DNA of 9,620 bases from Peptostreptococcaceae bacterium (GCA_029983575.1 JASBZE010000064.1:1-9620); one strand, 5' to 3'. Numbered from the stretch's first letter, positions 1-6,514 are shown. The notes: generated by a model not told the origin, from the sequence alone. Numbers and translations are program-made.

Positions 1-132
1 TTGTTCCCTAGCTTCTATTTTCTCTGTTTCCCTAGCTTCTATTTTCTCTTGTTCGCTCTCTTCAATATTCTTTTGACCCCTAGTTTTTAGATCCTTTTGA
101 GCCTTATTTTTTTCTATTTTTGTCTTACCCAT
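1..132 (-). CDS. Partial hypothetical protein with charged, repeat-bearing N-terminus (cut by left edge)
   Basis: An open frame starts at an ATG (130-132) and stays open for 44 codons to the edge of the window, so only the N-terminus is seen. An AAAGGAG ribosome binding site lies at 138-144. The start is 14 bp after the stop codon of the NuoE-like gene, so the two are probably co-transcribed. The visible part begins MGKTKIEKNKAQKD and is almost wholly Lys, Glu, Gln and Arg. It contains an eight-residue unit (EKIEARE plus one residue) twice in tandem and has no signal peptide or membrane segment. It is probably a hydrophilic helical extension in front of a domain outside the window. By context a NuoF/HydB-type flavoprotein or another electron-transfer subunit is possible, but nothing seen here proves it. 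That a gene exists is well supported; its function is unknown. Confidence 0.7.
   Translation of the reverse strand, partial: MGKTKIEKNKAQKDLKTRGQKNIEESEQEKIEARETEKIEAREQ
4..49. repeat. Two in-frame copies of a 22-bp unit, 24-bp period
   Basis: The 22-base string beginning ttccctagcttc occurs at 4-25 and again, identically, at 28-49. The 24-bp period is eight codons, so the repeat preserves the reading frame of the partial minus-strand gene and encodes the EKIEARE octad. More copies may lie beyond the left edge. Confidence 0.85.
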
Positions 133-146
133 AGATTCTCCTTTAA

Positions 147-689
147 TTACTTTAATATTTCTCCAAGCACCTCTTTAACTTTACCCTTGTTCATATGATG
201 ATGAAACTTTCCATTTATCATAATATTGGGTCCGAATTTACATTTTTTAAAACAGTTTTGACTTCTCAGACTCACCCTACCATCTTTTGAAGTCTCATTG
301 AAGTCAATACCTGTCATCTCTTTTACCTCCTTTATTACTTCCATAGAACCGTTTTTAGCACACCTCGGCCCCGTACAACAGACTATTTCATACTCTACCT
401 TTGATTCTTTAATAGATGGCATAAACTTAATTATTGTTTTAATGATCTTTTCATCAAGCTCAAAGGCATCAGCAATTTGTTTTTGATGGCTTACAGATAC
501 GCAACCAAATTTTTCTTGACATTCTTTTAATGCAAATTTAGCTCCTTCTTGACTTCCTTCGCCAAAATTTGCCACTGCATCGTCCAATATTTCTATTAAT
601 TTAGGTTCTTTGTTATTTATTTCTTTGTTATTTATTTCTTTGTTATTTATTTCCTCGCTTTTTATTTCTTGGTTAATTAACTTGCTCAT
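147..689 (-). CDS. NuoE-like thioredoxin-fold [2Fe-2S] ferredoxin subunit
   Basis: This 180-residue protein looks like the 24-kDa/NuoE (HydA/HydC-type) electron-transfer subunit, which carries one 2Fe-2S cluster and normally works with a NuoF-type flavoprotein in NADH dehydrogenases, NAD-linked hydrogenases or formate dehydrogenases. Residues 31-95 match the helical N-terminal half, including the stretch KFGCVS followed by helical segments. Residues 98-180 are the thioredoxin-like half. Four cluster-ligand cysteines are present as C105-x4-C110 and C146-x3-C150. An extra C104 sits beside the first ligand. The first 28 residues are an unusual charged extension with KEINN repeated three times. 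The start at 687-689 follows a strong GGGAGGAAG site (695-703). The gene probably leads an operon with the partial gene downstream. The family call is firm; the partner complex is not visible. Confidence 0.85.
   Translation of the reverse strand: MSKLINQEIKSEEINNKEINNKEINNKEPKLIEILDDAVANFGEGSQEGAKFALKECQEKFGCVSVSHQKQIADAFELDEKIIKTIIKFMPSIKESKVEYEIVCCTGPRCAKNGSMEVIKEVKEMTGIDFNETSKDGRVSLRSQNCFKKCKFGPNIMINGKFHHHMNKGKVKEVLGEILK
606..665. repeat. 15-bp coding tandem repeat (three perfect copies plus one degenerate)
   Basis: The unit ttctttgttatttat is present perfectly at 606-620, 621-635 and 636-650. A diverged fourth copy follows at 651-665. Fifteen bases are five codons, so copy-number change would keep the frame and only lengthen or shorten the KEINN extension at the N-terminus of the ferredoxin. 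Confidence 0.95.
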
Positions 690-720
690 ATAAACTTCCT
701 CCCGCGCAATTGTCTATTTT

Positions 721-736
721 ATTATAAATTATATCA
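721..736 (-). promoter_or_regulatory. Putative extended -10 promoter of the ferredoxin operon
   Basis: Read on the minus strand, TGATATAAT (728-736) is a perfect -10 hexamer with the TGn extension. A second TATAAT lies at 721-726. No good -35 is visible, which is common for extended -10 promoters. The position, 40 bp before the start codon, suits the gene. In such AT-rich DNA this remains a prediction. Confidence 0.4.
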
Positions 737-890
737 TTTTTTAACTATTAACTCACTAAATTTATATATAAACCCAGTATTTTTCTAGTTATTTCATATA
801 CAAATCTATATTTTATATAAGTCTATACTATATATCGACATCAATTGCAATTATATGATCCATTAGTGAAATTACATACAAACCTGTCCA

Positions 891-943
891 AAACACAAAA
901 ACCGTAGCCTGCACATCACATAATATGTTGTTACAGACTACGG
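891..943 (-). terminator. Rho-independent terminator of the sortase gene
   Basis: A 10-bp stem pairs 902-911 with 934-943 around a 22-nt loop. It begins 14 bp beyond the sortase stop and is followed on the minus strand by a T-rich run (891-901). At the one imperfect position (908/937) the minus-strand RNA forms a G-U wobble, whereas the plus-strand RNA would have a C-A mismatch. This supports minus-strand use. Confidence 0.8.
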
Positions 944-956
944 CTATTTATGTCTT

Positions 957-1634
957 TTACTTATCACTCGCTGATACCAGTTCCGCTTTAATTATAAGTC
1001 TATGAGTGTTTAGAGGGTAAGGATGACAACTCATTAGATATAATTTCGTTTTATCCTCTTCTCTAATAAACCTACTCCAGTCATCGGGCTGAATAATCTC
1101 CTCACCCGTCACCTTATAATACAAGATCTCATCATTAGTGGTAATTCTGATTTTATCATCATTTTGAAGCTTACCTATATTTAGGAAATACTCTAAACCA
1201 CTTCTTGAGCCCCTATGACCAGCAAGAACTGTGATAGTATTTTTATTTGAACTAGGTAAATCCGTCGTATCAACCAATCCCACTCCATCAGACAATGATT
1301 GATTGCTTGAGTCGTCGTAAATAGGAAGGACTACATTAATCTTGTCAATCCTTATAACTCCTATCGCTTCTTCGTCATTTTCAGTATAATTCTTTTCTTT
1401 ATACTCTGTTTTATTTGACGGCTTGGCCTCCTTGGATTTTTGTTCTCCTTTGTCATTTTTTTCTTTCTTATCCTTGTCGATTTCTTCTACCATCTTCTCT
1501 TCTAAAATTATTCCTTGCCGTTTTTGGCTTTCAACTTTATATTTAAAGTATAATAGAAGGTTCGTACCAACAACGATAAGCAAAACTCCAATTGTAATCA
1601 GGAATTTTCCCTTATTTTTCTTACTTTTTCTCAT
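957..1634 (-). CDS. Sortase (class A/C-like transpeptidase)
   Basis: This is a 225-residue membrane-anchored cysteine transpeptidase that would cleave LPXTG-type sorting signals and attach the protein to the cell wall, or link pilin subunits. Residues 11-31 form a single N-terminal membrane segment. Residues 36-88 are a very charged, Lys/Glu-rich stalk. The sortase beta-barrel runs from about 90 to the end. The catalytic triad is visible: H140 in LAGHRGS, C203 in MSCHPY and R212 in NTHRLII. The HRG and PYxxNTHRL context resembles class C, but there is no C-terminal membrane segment and no clear lid motif, so a class A-like enzyme is equally possible. The ATG at 1632-1634 has only a poor A-rich ribosome binding site, suggesting coupling to the LPXTG gene that once ended 39 bp upstream. 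A terminator follows the stop. Confidence 0.9.
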   Translation of the reverse strand: MRKSKKNKGKFLITIGVLLIVVGTNLLLYFKYKVESQKRQGIILEEKMVEEIDKDKKEKNDKGEQKSKEAKPSNKTEYKEKNYTENDEEAIGVIRIDKINVVLPIYDDSSNQSLSDGVGLVDTTDLPSSNKNTITVLAGHRGSRSGLEYFLNIGKLQNDDKIRITTNDEILYYKVTGEEIIQPDDWSRFIREEDKTKLYLMSCHPYPLNTHRLIIKAELVSASDK

Positions 1635-1673
1635 AATTTATTCTTTTTTGTCGCTTATTTCTATGCTATAAAA

Positions 1674-1886
1674 TTATCTTTTATTTCTTTCTCTGAGATT
1701 CCTACTTTCTCTATTTTTTCTGATTCCCAGAATTATTAAACCTCCTCCTACTAATACAATTATACCTGCTATTGTGCTAGGATTCAATCCATCTCCTGTT
1801 TTAGGTAGCTCTTTTTTTGGAGTATTATCATTTCCCTTGTCCGGTACTAATTTTCTAGGAGTCATAGGAATCTTAGGGATGTAGTG
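1674..1886 (-). pseudogene. C-terminal remnant of an LPXTG cell-wall surface protein
   Basis: About 70 codons encode a textbook sorting signal: a Pro/Lys/Asp-rich spacer, LPKTG (1794-1808), a hydrophobic segment (STIAGIIVLVGGGLIILGI) and a positively charged tail ending in RNKR. No signal peptide, start codon with ribosome binding site, or N-terminal domain is attached. Upstream, the same frame runs into the out-of-frame shadow of the replication gene. This is therefore the tail of a surface protein whose body was lost. It lies 39 bp before the sortase, so the lost protein was probably that enzyme's dedicated substrate. The boundary near 1886 is an estimate. Confidence 0.8.
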
Positions 1887-2468
1887 TGATATAACATATG
1901 TTACAGAAAAGCATAAAAAAAGAGGAACTCTCTGGTAATGGTTCATGTAAGTTGCCATAATGCACTGGTAGATTTTCATCAAATGCATCGGTGCTAAATG
2001 CCTCATTGCATTGGTTGATTTTGCCATCTTCCATTGGTGCATTTTGCCCTAATGCATTAGGTATAGCACTTTTACTTACTTGTTCTAATATTTCTCTTTC
2101 TTTCTCTTGTTTTCTTTGATTTAGTTCAAAATAAAATTCTTCTAATTTATTATCATTTATTGTGTACCACTTTGTTTTGTCTCTAGGATCTTTATTATAG
2201 TTTCCAACTAAAAGATATCCCGCTTTTTCAAGCTTAGCAAAAGTTCGCTTCACTGTATCAACACTTAAATAGTCGAAATCTTTTTTTGCCATGCTCGTAT
2301 TGAGTTATATGTCCAATACTTGCCATCATGACAATTGTTGCCAGACTTCTTATTTATCTCAATCCAGTAATTTATTTGTTGAAGCACAAGGGCATCATTT
2401 AAGCCTAATTCTCTGTCTAAAGCTTTATTTTCCAGCATAGGTTGTTCATCAAACAAATACATACTCAT
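1873..2468 (-). pseudogene. Frameshifted replication-initiator-like gene of mobile-element type (winged helix)
   Basis: Two adjoining frames encode one protein. The first (2265-2468) starts MSMYLFDEQPMLENKA and contains LNDALVLQQINYWI and KYWTYNSIRAWQKK. The second continues with DFDYLSVDTVKRTFAKLEKAG and NYNKDPRDKTKWYTIN. Joined, they match the winged-helix N-terminal domain of the replication/replisome-organiser proteins carried by Firmicute plasmids, ICEs and prophages (recognised from memory of family motifs). The break is at a run of seven A residues; one more A would restore the frame. Similarity lasts to about PLPESS (near 1921). The frame then runs into foreign sequence and stops at 1873, overlapping the LPXTG remnant. 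The start has a strong AAAGGAGG site. It is probably a decayed gene, though ribosomal or transcriptional slippage could still yield a joined product. Confidence 0.75.
2280..2286 (-). other. A AAA AAG slippery heptamer at the frame break
   Basis: In the zero frame the codons are CAA AAA AAG (2288 to 2280). This is the canonical X XXY YYZ heptamer used for -1 frameshifting, as in E. coli dnaX. A -1 slip here enters exactly the frame that continues the protein family (KK then DFDYLS). A one-base loss from an A8 run explains the same picture more simply. Confidence 0.5.
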
Positions 2469-2502
2469 ATTATCGCCTCCTTTCTCTTAAATTTAGGCAT
2501 AG

Positions 2503-2554
2503 AAAAAAGTGATGAGCAGAATAGAATTACCTATTCTGCAACATCACCTTTTTT
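2503..2554 (-). terminator. Strong terminator-like hairpin, bidirectional in form
   Basis: Arms 2517-2524/2531-2538 (8 bp) and 2509-2514/2542-2547 (6 bp) are separated by a small internal loop and capped by a 6-nt loop. Six A bases flank the left side (2503-2508) and six T bases the right (2549-2554), so either strand would end in a U-tract. It could end transcription of the surface-protein gene 175 bp upstream. It also lies inside the leader of the replication gene, where it could act as an attenuator. Confidence 0.7.
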
Positions 2555-2560
2555 AGGATA

Positions 2561-2576
2561 TGACTAACATTAGTCA
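2561..2576. promoter_or_regulatory. Operator-like palindrome TGACTAA-CA-TTAGTCA
   Basis: This is a perfect inverted repeat with 7-bp arms and a 2-bp centre, the form and length of TetR/AcrR-family operators. It sits just downstream of the predicted -10 (2584-2589), where a bound repressor would cover the transcription start. No TetR-family gene is in the window. Confidence 0.45.
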
Positions 2577-2583
2577 GTCTTTT

Positions 2584-2621
2584 ATTATATGCTCATTCTC
2601 ATAATTAACGATGAGCATATA
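2584..2621 (-). promoter_or_regulatory. Putative promoter of the replication gene, overlapped by an 11-bp inverted repeat
   Basis: On the minus strand a perfect TATAAT lies at 2584-2589; the -35 is weak. An inverted repeat with perfect 11-bp arms (2586-2596 and 2611-2621, 14-nt spacer) covers the -10 and the region where a -35 would be, as an operator would. The predicted leader to the start codon at 2468 is about 110 nt and contains the palindrome and the hairpin. Confidence 0.4.
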
Positions 2622-2727
2622 TAAACAACACTTCAATAATATTATATTAATTGGGTTATTATCATATTACAAACCAGCTATTATAGTAGGGTCTATTATA
2701 ATATAGTTTTAAATTTGTATTGCTTAA

Positions 2728-5700
2728 TTATTTTTGAAGTGATGTTTTTATTGCTTCAAAAGTAGCATCTGATACTGTAGAATTTCCACCTATAACTTCA
2801 AACTCATTTATCTTAGATTCTTTATTGTATCTAGCTACTGAATCAGGTAGTGATGATCTCTTAACAAGAAGTACTGGAGCATCAACTTGTGTAGCATAAA
2901 CTCCTGATACTAGAGCATCAGCGAATACCTCACCACTAGTATATATTCCCTTAGTTGAGTTTTCCATAGTTACTTTTGCTATAGCTATTGCAGTTTCATA
3001 TCTATCTCTACCATTTAATCTTGTAAGTTTCGCCTCTTTATTAGAGTTAGCTTTTATAGCATTTGCTACAGTATCTGATACTGTGCTAACTCCACCAGCT
3101 ACAGTTACTGATGTAGCTTGATATTTCTTAGCAAAATCTGATATAGACTTTGGAACTACATCCTTCTTAACAAGTAGTATTGGAGCATTATCTTTATTAG
3201 CTTTAGAAGTTAGAGATAGAGCATCCGCAAATACTTCACCACTAGCAACTTCGACTATTGATTTTGAACCTCTTGCTTGCATCTGTTCAGCTATTTTTGC
3301 TGAAGTTTCGTATCTGTCAGATCCTTTTATTCTTTCTACTTTATATGTTTTCTTAAGACTTTGTTCTTGTGCTAATGATACAGAATTATCTCCACCTATT
3401 ATGTAGATCTTTTCTACGCCTAATCTAGCAAGCTCATCTAATGTTTTTTGAGGTGTAGCTTGAACATTAGTTAATAGTATTGGAGCTCCCACTTGGTGTG
3501 CAAATGGAGTTGCTGATAATACGTCAGAGAATGTATCTTTGTTAACTAATACAACTACCTTATTGTTTTTCATTAACTTACTTACTTCTACAGCTGTTTG
3601 AATTCTGTCACTTCCTGAAATTCTTCTTGATGGTGCTGCTGAAGAAGTTTCATCTACAACTGAACTACTGCTTGAGCTACCTCCACCAGAATATCCGCCT
3701 TTTCCTTTATTTGATAGCTTATCAGTAATAGCTTTAATATCTTTTATAGCCTTATCTAATATAGTTTTAACTTGTTCTGGAGTAGTAGCAACCTCTATAT
3801 CATCTTCAGCTTTATCTTCAATTGCTTCAACTTTATCTACTAGGGCTTGTTTTTCCGCTTCCTTTAAATCTTTTTTAGCATTAATAACATCTATAGCATC
3901 ATCCACAACTTTATCTAGATCTAGATTTGCTTGATTCTTAGCATCTTCCAATTTATCTGAAATTCCTATAGCATCAGCTATATCTTTTTTAGCCTTATCT
4001 AATATAGCTTTAACTTGTTCTGGTGTAGTAGCAGCTTCTATATCATTTTCAGCTTTATCTTCAATTGCTTCAACTTTATTTACTAGGGCTTGTTTTTCAG
4101 CTTCTGTTAGATCTTTTCTAGCATTAATAGCATCTATAGCATTATCCACAGCTTCATCAAGATCTAGATTTGCTTGATTCTTAGCATCTTCCAATATATT
4201 TGAATTTACTACATCAGCTATATCTTTTATAGCTTTATCCAATATAGTTTTAACTTGTTCTGGTGTAGTGGCAGCTTCTATATCATTTTCAGCTTTGTCT
4301 TCAATAGCTTCAATTTTATTTACTATACCCTGTTTTTCACCTTCTGTTAAATTTTTAATAGCATTAACAGCATCAATAGCATTATCTACAGCTTCATCAA
4401 GATCTAGATTTGCTTTATCTTTAGCTTTTTCTAAAGCTTCCACGTTTTTCATTTCAGTTCTAACAGCAGCATAATCTTTTGCAAGTTTTTCTGTAAGACC
4501 TTTAACTTCAGAGTTTTTTAACTTATCATCTTCTACTTTATTTTTGTAGTCTCTAAAGATATCTCTAGCTTTTTTATCTAGTGCATCTTTTTGAGCTTTA
4601 GTTAAATCACTGTTCTTTTTAATTTCATCTATAAGTTTATTTCTATCTTCAAATGCCTTTAATATTAAATCATTCTTTTCTTCATTAGAAACTTTATCCT
4701 TATCTTCATTCGCTTTTTTAGCTTCTTCTGATAATTTAGTAGCTTTTGCTATGATATTTTCACGTTCTGCTTTAGCTGCATCTGCAAGTTTCTTACCTTC
4801 TTCTTTTGTAAGAGGTTTTTCTTGTAGAGCTTTACTTAATTGCATAAATGTATCTTCTAATTCTTTAGTTATATCAGCTTTTTGTTCTTTTGTGAGGTTT
4901 GGATCTTTATCTAAAACATTTCTTATATATGTATCCCTTACATCGTGTTCTTTATATAAAATAGCATCTATTTCTTCTATTGTAAGCTTTTTATTTTCTA
5001 TTTTTTCTTTGTTTGCTTTTTCTTCAAGTCTTTTCTTATTTTCATTTACTTTAACTTTAGCAGCATCCAATTTAGCATAGTTATCTGCTTTTATTATTTC
5101 GTCTGTATCTGTCTTCTTAGTTTCTTCTATTTCTTTTCTAAGCTCTACATTCTTAGTATCTACTTTATTAAGGAGAGCATCATAATCTTTTTCTACTTGA
5201 GCTTTATACTCATCTTTTGTTTTAGTAAATTCTGCTTGTGCTTCCTTATCATTAACTAATAGAACATCGGCTCTACTTGATGCTTCATTAACTTTTTTTG
5301 TATCTTCATCATATTTTTCTTGTAGTTCTTTTGCTTTAGCAGCTTTTTGTTCCTCATTAAGAGTCTTATCATTTTGAACTTTTTCTAAATCCGCCTTTAA
5401 CTTTTCACCTATACTTCCAGCAGTATAGCCTTTTAAAGTTTCTAAAGCACTTTCTGATTTTTCATTAATAGTAGCCTCTTTAGCATTAAGAACATCTTCA
5501 GCATTTTCTATTCTGTCTGCGAGAGTTTCAGCATCTTTAGCTTTCTCTATCTTTCCTTTTTGGAAATTAAAAGCCTTGTTGATATCTTCTTTTATATCAG
5601 CCTTATCTTTGTCAGTTAGATTCTTATCTTCATCAACCTTTTTAAGAAGCTCATCTCTTTTAGCTTCTAATTTCTTAACAGCCTCTTCTTTCTTTTTCTG

Positions 5701-5910
5701 AAGTTCTGTAGCCTTATCATCAACATTTTGTTCTTGTTTTTTGTTTACTACTGGTTCAGTAACAGCACCTGCAGCAAAACTTCCCCCAACGCTTGAGAAT
5801 ACCATAACAGCACCTAGCATACATGATACAAATCCGACACTAAGTTTTCTCATGCCATATTTTTCTTTTCTTTGAACTCTTTTGTTCTGATTGTTAAGTT
5901 GTCCTTTCAT
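2728..5910 (-). CDS. Secreted coiled-coil surface protein with YSIRK-like signal peptide and three CWB2 repeats
   Basis: This is a 1060-residue wall-attached protein. Residues 17-50 hold a YSIRK/GS-like signal (KYGMRKLSVGFVSCMLG) with cleavage expected near residue 47. Residues 55-495 are Lys/Glu/Ala-rich, probably a long helical rod, with a recurring NLTxxxK motif (about 97, 338, 436). Residues 494-731 are three near-identical 80-residue repeats resembling DUF1542/albumin-binding-type helical modules. A Gly/Ser linker (738-750) leads to three cell-wall-binding type 2 repeats starting at RISGSDR (763), RIKGSDR (860) and RLNGRDR (964), which in the clostridial family hold proteins non-covalently on the wall through anionic polymers. 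No LPXTG motif is present, so it is not a sortase substrate. The start follows GGGAGGG (5920-5926) by 9 nt. The ligand is unknown; adhesion or host-protein binding is an inference. Confidence 0.92.
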   Translation of the reverse strand: MKGQLNNQNKRVQRKEKYGMRKLSVGFVSCMLGAVMVFSSVGGSFAAGAVTEPVVNKKQEQNVDDKATELQKKKEEAVKKLEAKRDELLKKVDEDKNLTDKDKADIKEDINKAFNFQKGKIEKAKDAETLADRIENAEDVLNAKEATINEKSESALETLKGYTAGSIGEKLKADLEKVQNDKTLNEEQKAAKAKELQEKYDEDTKKVNEASSRADVLLVNDKEAQAEFTKTKDEYKAQVEKDYDALLNKVDTKNVELRKEIEETKKTDTDEIIKADNYAKLDAAKVKVNENKKRLEEKANKEKIENKKLTIEEIDAILYKEHDVRDTYIRNVLDKDPNLTKEQKADITKELEDTFMQLSKALQEKPLTKEEGKKLADAAKAERENIIAKATKLSEEAKKANEDKDKVSNEEKNDLILKAFEDRNKLIDEIKKNSDLTKAQKDALDKKARDIFRDYKNKVEDDKLKNSEVKGLTEKLAKDYAAVRTEMKNVEALEKAKDKANLDLDEAVDNAIDAVNAIKNLTEGEKQGIVNKIEAIEDKAENDIEAATTPEQVKTILDKAIKDIADVVNSNILEDAKNQANLDLDEAVDNAIDAINARKDLTEAEKQALVNKVEAIEDKAENDIEAATTPEQVKAILDKAKKDIADAIGISDKLEDAKNQANLDLDKVVDDAIDVINAKKDLKEAEKQALVDKVEAIEDKAEDDIEVATTPEQVKTILDKAIKDIKAITDKLSNKGKGGYSGGGSSSSSSVVDETSSAAPSRRISGSDRIQTAVEVSKLMKNNKVVVLVNKDTFSDVLSATPFAHQVGAPILLTNVQATPQKTLDELARLGVEKIYIIGGDNSVSLAQEQSLKKTYKVERIKGSDRYETSAKIAEQMQARGSKSIVEVASGEVFADALSLTSKANKDNAPILLVKKDVVPKSISDFAKKYQATSVTVAGGVSTVSDTVANAIKANSNKEAKLTRLNGRDRYETAIAIAKVTMENSTKGIYTSGEVFADALVSGVYATQVDAPVLLVKRSSLPDSVARYNKESKINEFEVIGGNSTVSDATFEAIKTSLQK
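3718..4431 (-). repeat. Three tandem ~240-bp coding repeats
   Basis: Units lie at about 4198-4431, 3952-4194 and 3718-3951 and encode 80-81 residue modules. Each carries NLDLDEAVDNAIDA-type, LTEAEKQALV-type and IEAATTPEQVK-type segments. Similarity is visible in the DNA as well as the protein (for example the shared atctagatttgcttgattct in two of them). This suggests recent duplication and scope for copy-number change by recombination. Confidence 0.9.
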
Positions 5911-6039
5911 TCAAAAAAACCCTCCCATAATTTTTCAAGGAAATCCGCTAAACAATAAAAAATCTAGAATTTCAAACCAACTTTAGGAAAGAATACATTT
6001 AAATCAACTATGTTACGGTTTTCCATTTGCCTAATTTAC

Positions 6040-6075
<36 letters not shown>

Positions 6076-6275
6076 TAGAAAAACAAGAAAAAATCACAAT
6101 CTTTTGTGGCTTCATTTTTCACAATATTCATTTATTTTATTTTAAAATTTTAATTTTTAATGTTATTTTCCTGTTTTTCTTATTTTAATAAGTAAACGTA
6201 TATTTTTAATTCACTATTCCTAAATTAATAAACTTTTATTTTAAAAGTAATTTTCCGTTGCAAAAGCAACAAAAA

Positions 6276-6303
6276 TACTGCTTTTTTCTTTAAAAAAACA
6301 GTA
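6276..6303 (-). terminator. Possible A/T-rich terminator hairpin
   Basis: Arms 6276-6287 and 6292-6303 pair over 12 bp around a 4-nt loop. The one imperfect position (6281 with its partner) is a G-U wobble only in minus-strand RNA. The hairpin is followed on that strand by TTTTTG. It could end readthrough from the LysR gene, but lies over 200 bp from its stop. Confidence 0.35.
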
Positions 6304-6377
6304 CTAATAAAGTAATATTTAATCAGTATCTAGTTTTTTTCTTAAATTTATTATAAATTTGTAATACATTTTTAGAC

Positions 6378-6421
6378 ACCAATACTGACCACTCAATTCA
6401 TATTGAGTGGTCAGTATTGGT
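6378..6421. repeat. Perfect 20-bp inverted repeat with 4-nt loop
   Basis: The arm accaatactgaccactcaat (6378-6397) is exactly repeated in reverse complement at 6402-6421 around the loop tcat. There is no T-tract on either side, so it is not a standard terminator. Each arm contains a TGA-ccac-TCA near-palindrome, recalling TetR-type half sites. It lies about 95 bp past the LysR stop. Confidence 0.9.
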
Positions 6422-6432
6422 ATACTTATAAA

Positions 6433-6453
6433 CTAAGAATCAATTGTTCTTAG
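6433..6453. repeat. 7-bp inverted repeat downstream of the LysR gene
   Basis: CTAAGAA (6433-6439) and TTCTTAG (6447-6453) flank a 7-nt loop. On the minus strand it is followed by TTTATAAG, a weak U-tract, so it may be a poor terminator for the LysR gene. It lies just beside the 20-bp hairpin. Confidence 0.4.
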
Positions 6454-6514
6454 AAACATATAAATATTGACATTAAATATTACACTTTATACTTCTCTAT
6501 AGTAAAATAATATA

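Larger units (their letters stand above)
6076..6514. other. Gene-free, very AT-rich intergenic stretch with hairpins
   Basis: No credible coding frame with a ribosome binding site is seen on either strand. The stretch separates the promoter of the surface protein from the stop of the LysR gene; both genes are on the minus strand. It holds a short GTTGC-aaaa-GCAAC dyad near 6257-6270 and the three larger inverted repeats listed separately. It may contain upstream (UP-element-like) A/T tracts for the promoter. Confidence 0.6.

Noticed and set aside
298..486. Plus-strand open frame opposite the ferredoxin gene
   Set aside because: It is antisense to a gene with clear family motifs, lacks a good ribosome binding site and has no recognisable domain.
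843..852. aattgcaatt palindrome in the gap between ferredoxin and sortase genes
   Set aside because: Ten bases of A/T-rich palindrome is not significant here and is not placed at a promoter.
1423..1671. Plus-strand frame opposite the sortase N-terminus
   Set aside because: Its Ser/Phe/Leu-rich sequence is just the complement of the Lys/Glu-rich stalk.
1887..2042. Upstream part of the frame leading into the LPXTG tail, starting MHQWKMAKS
   Set aside because: It is an out-of-frame reading of the replication gene with no ribosome binding site, so it is not a real N-terminus.
2290..2292. Independent start for the second half of the replication protein (MAKKDF)
   Set aside because: The ATG is made by the TGG codon context (GCATGG), has no Shine-Dalgarno sequence, and family similarity runs straight through it from the upstream frame.
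2678..2707. TATTATA...TATAATA dyad just after the surface-protein stop
   Set aside because: Only weak A/T pairs, no U-tract, and such sequences are expected by chance in DNA this AT-rich.
4268..5080. Two plus-strand frames opposite the surface-protein rod (4268-4474, 4751-5080)
   Set aside because: The Ser/Ala/Phe/Leu bias is the reverse-complement image of Lys/Glu/Ala codons; they look membrane-like only for that reason.
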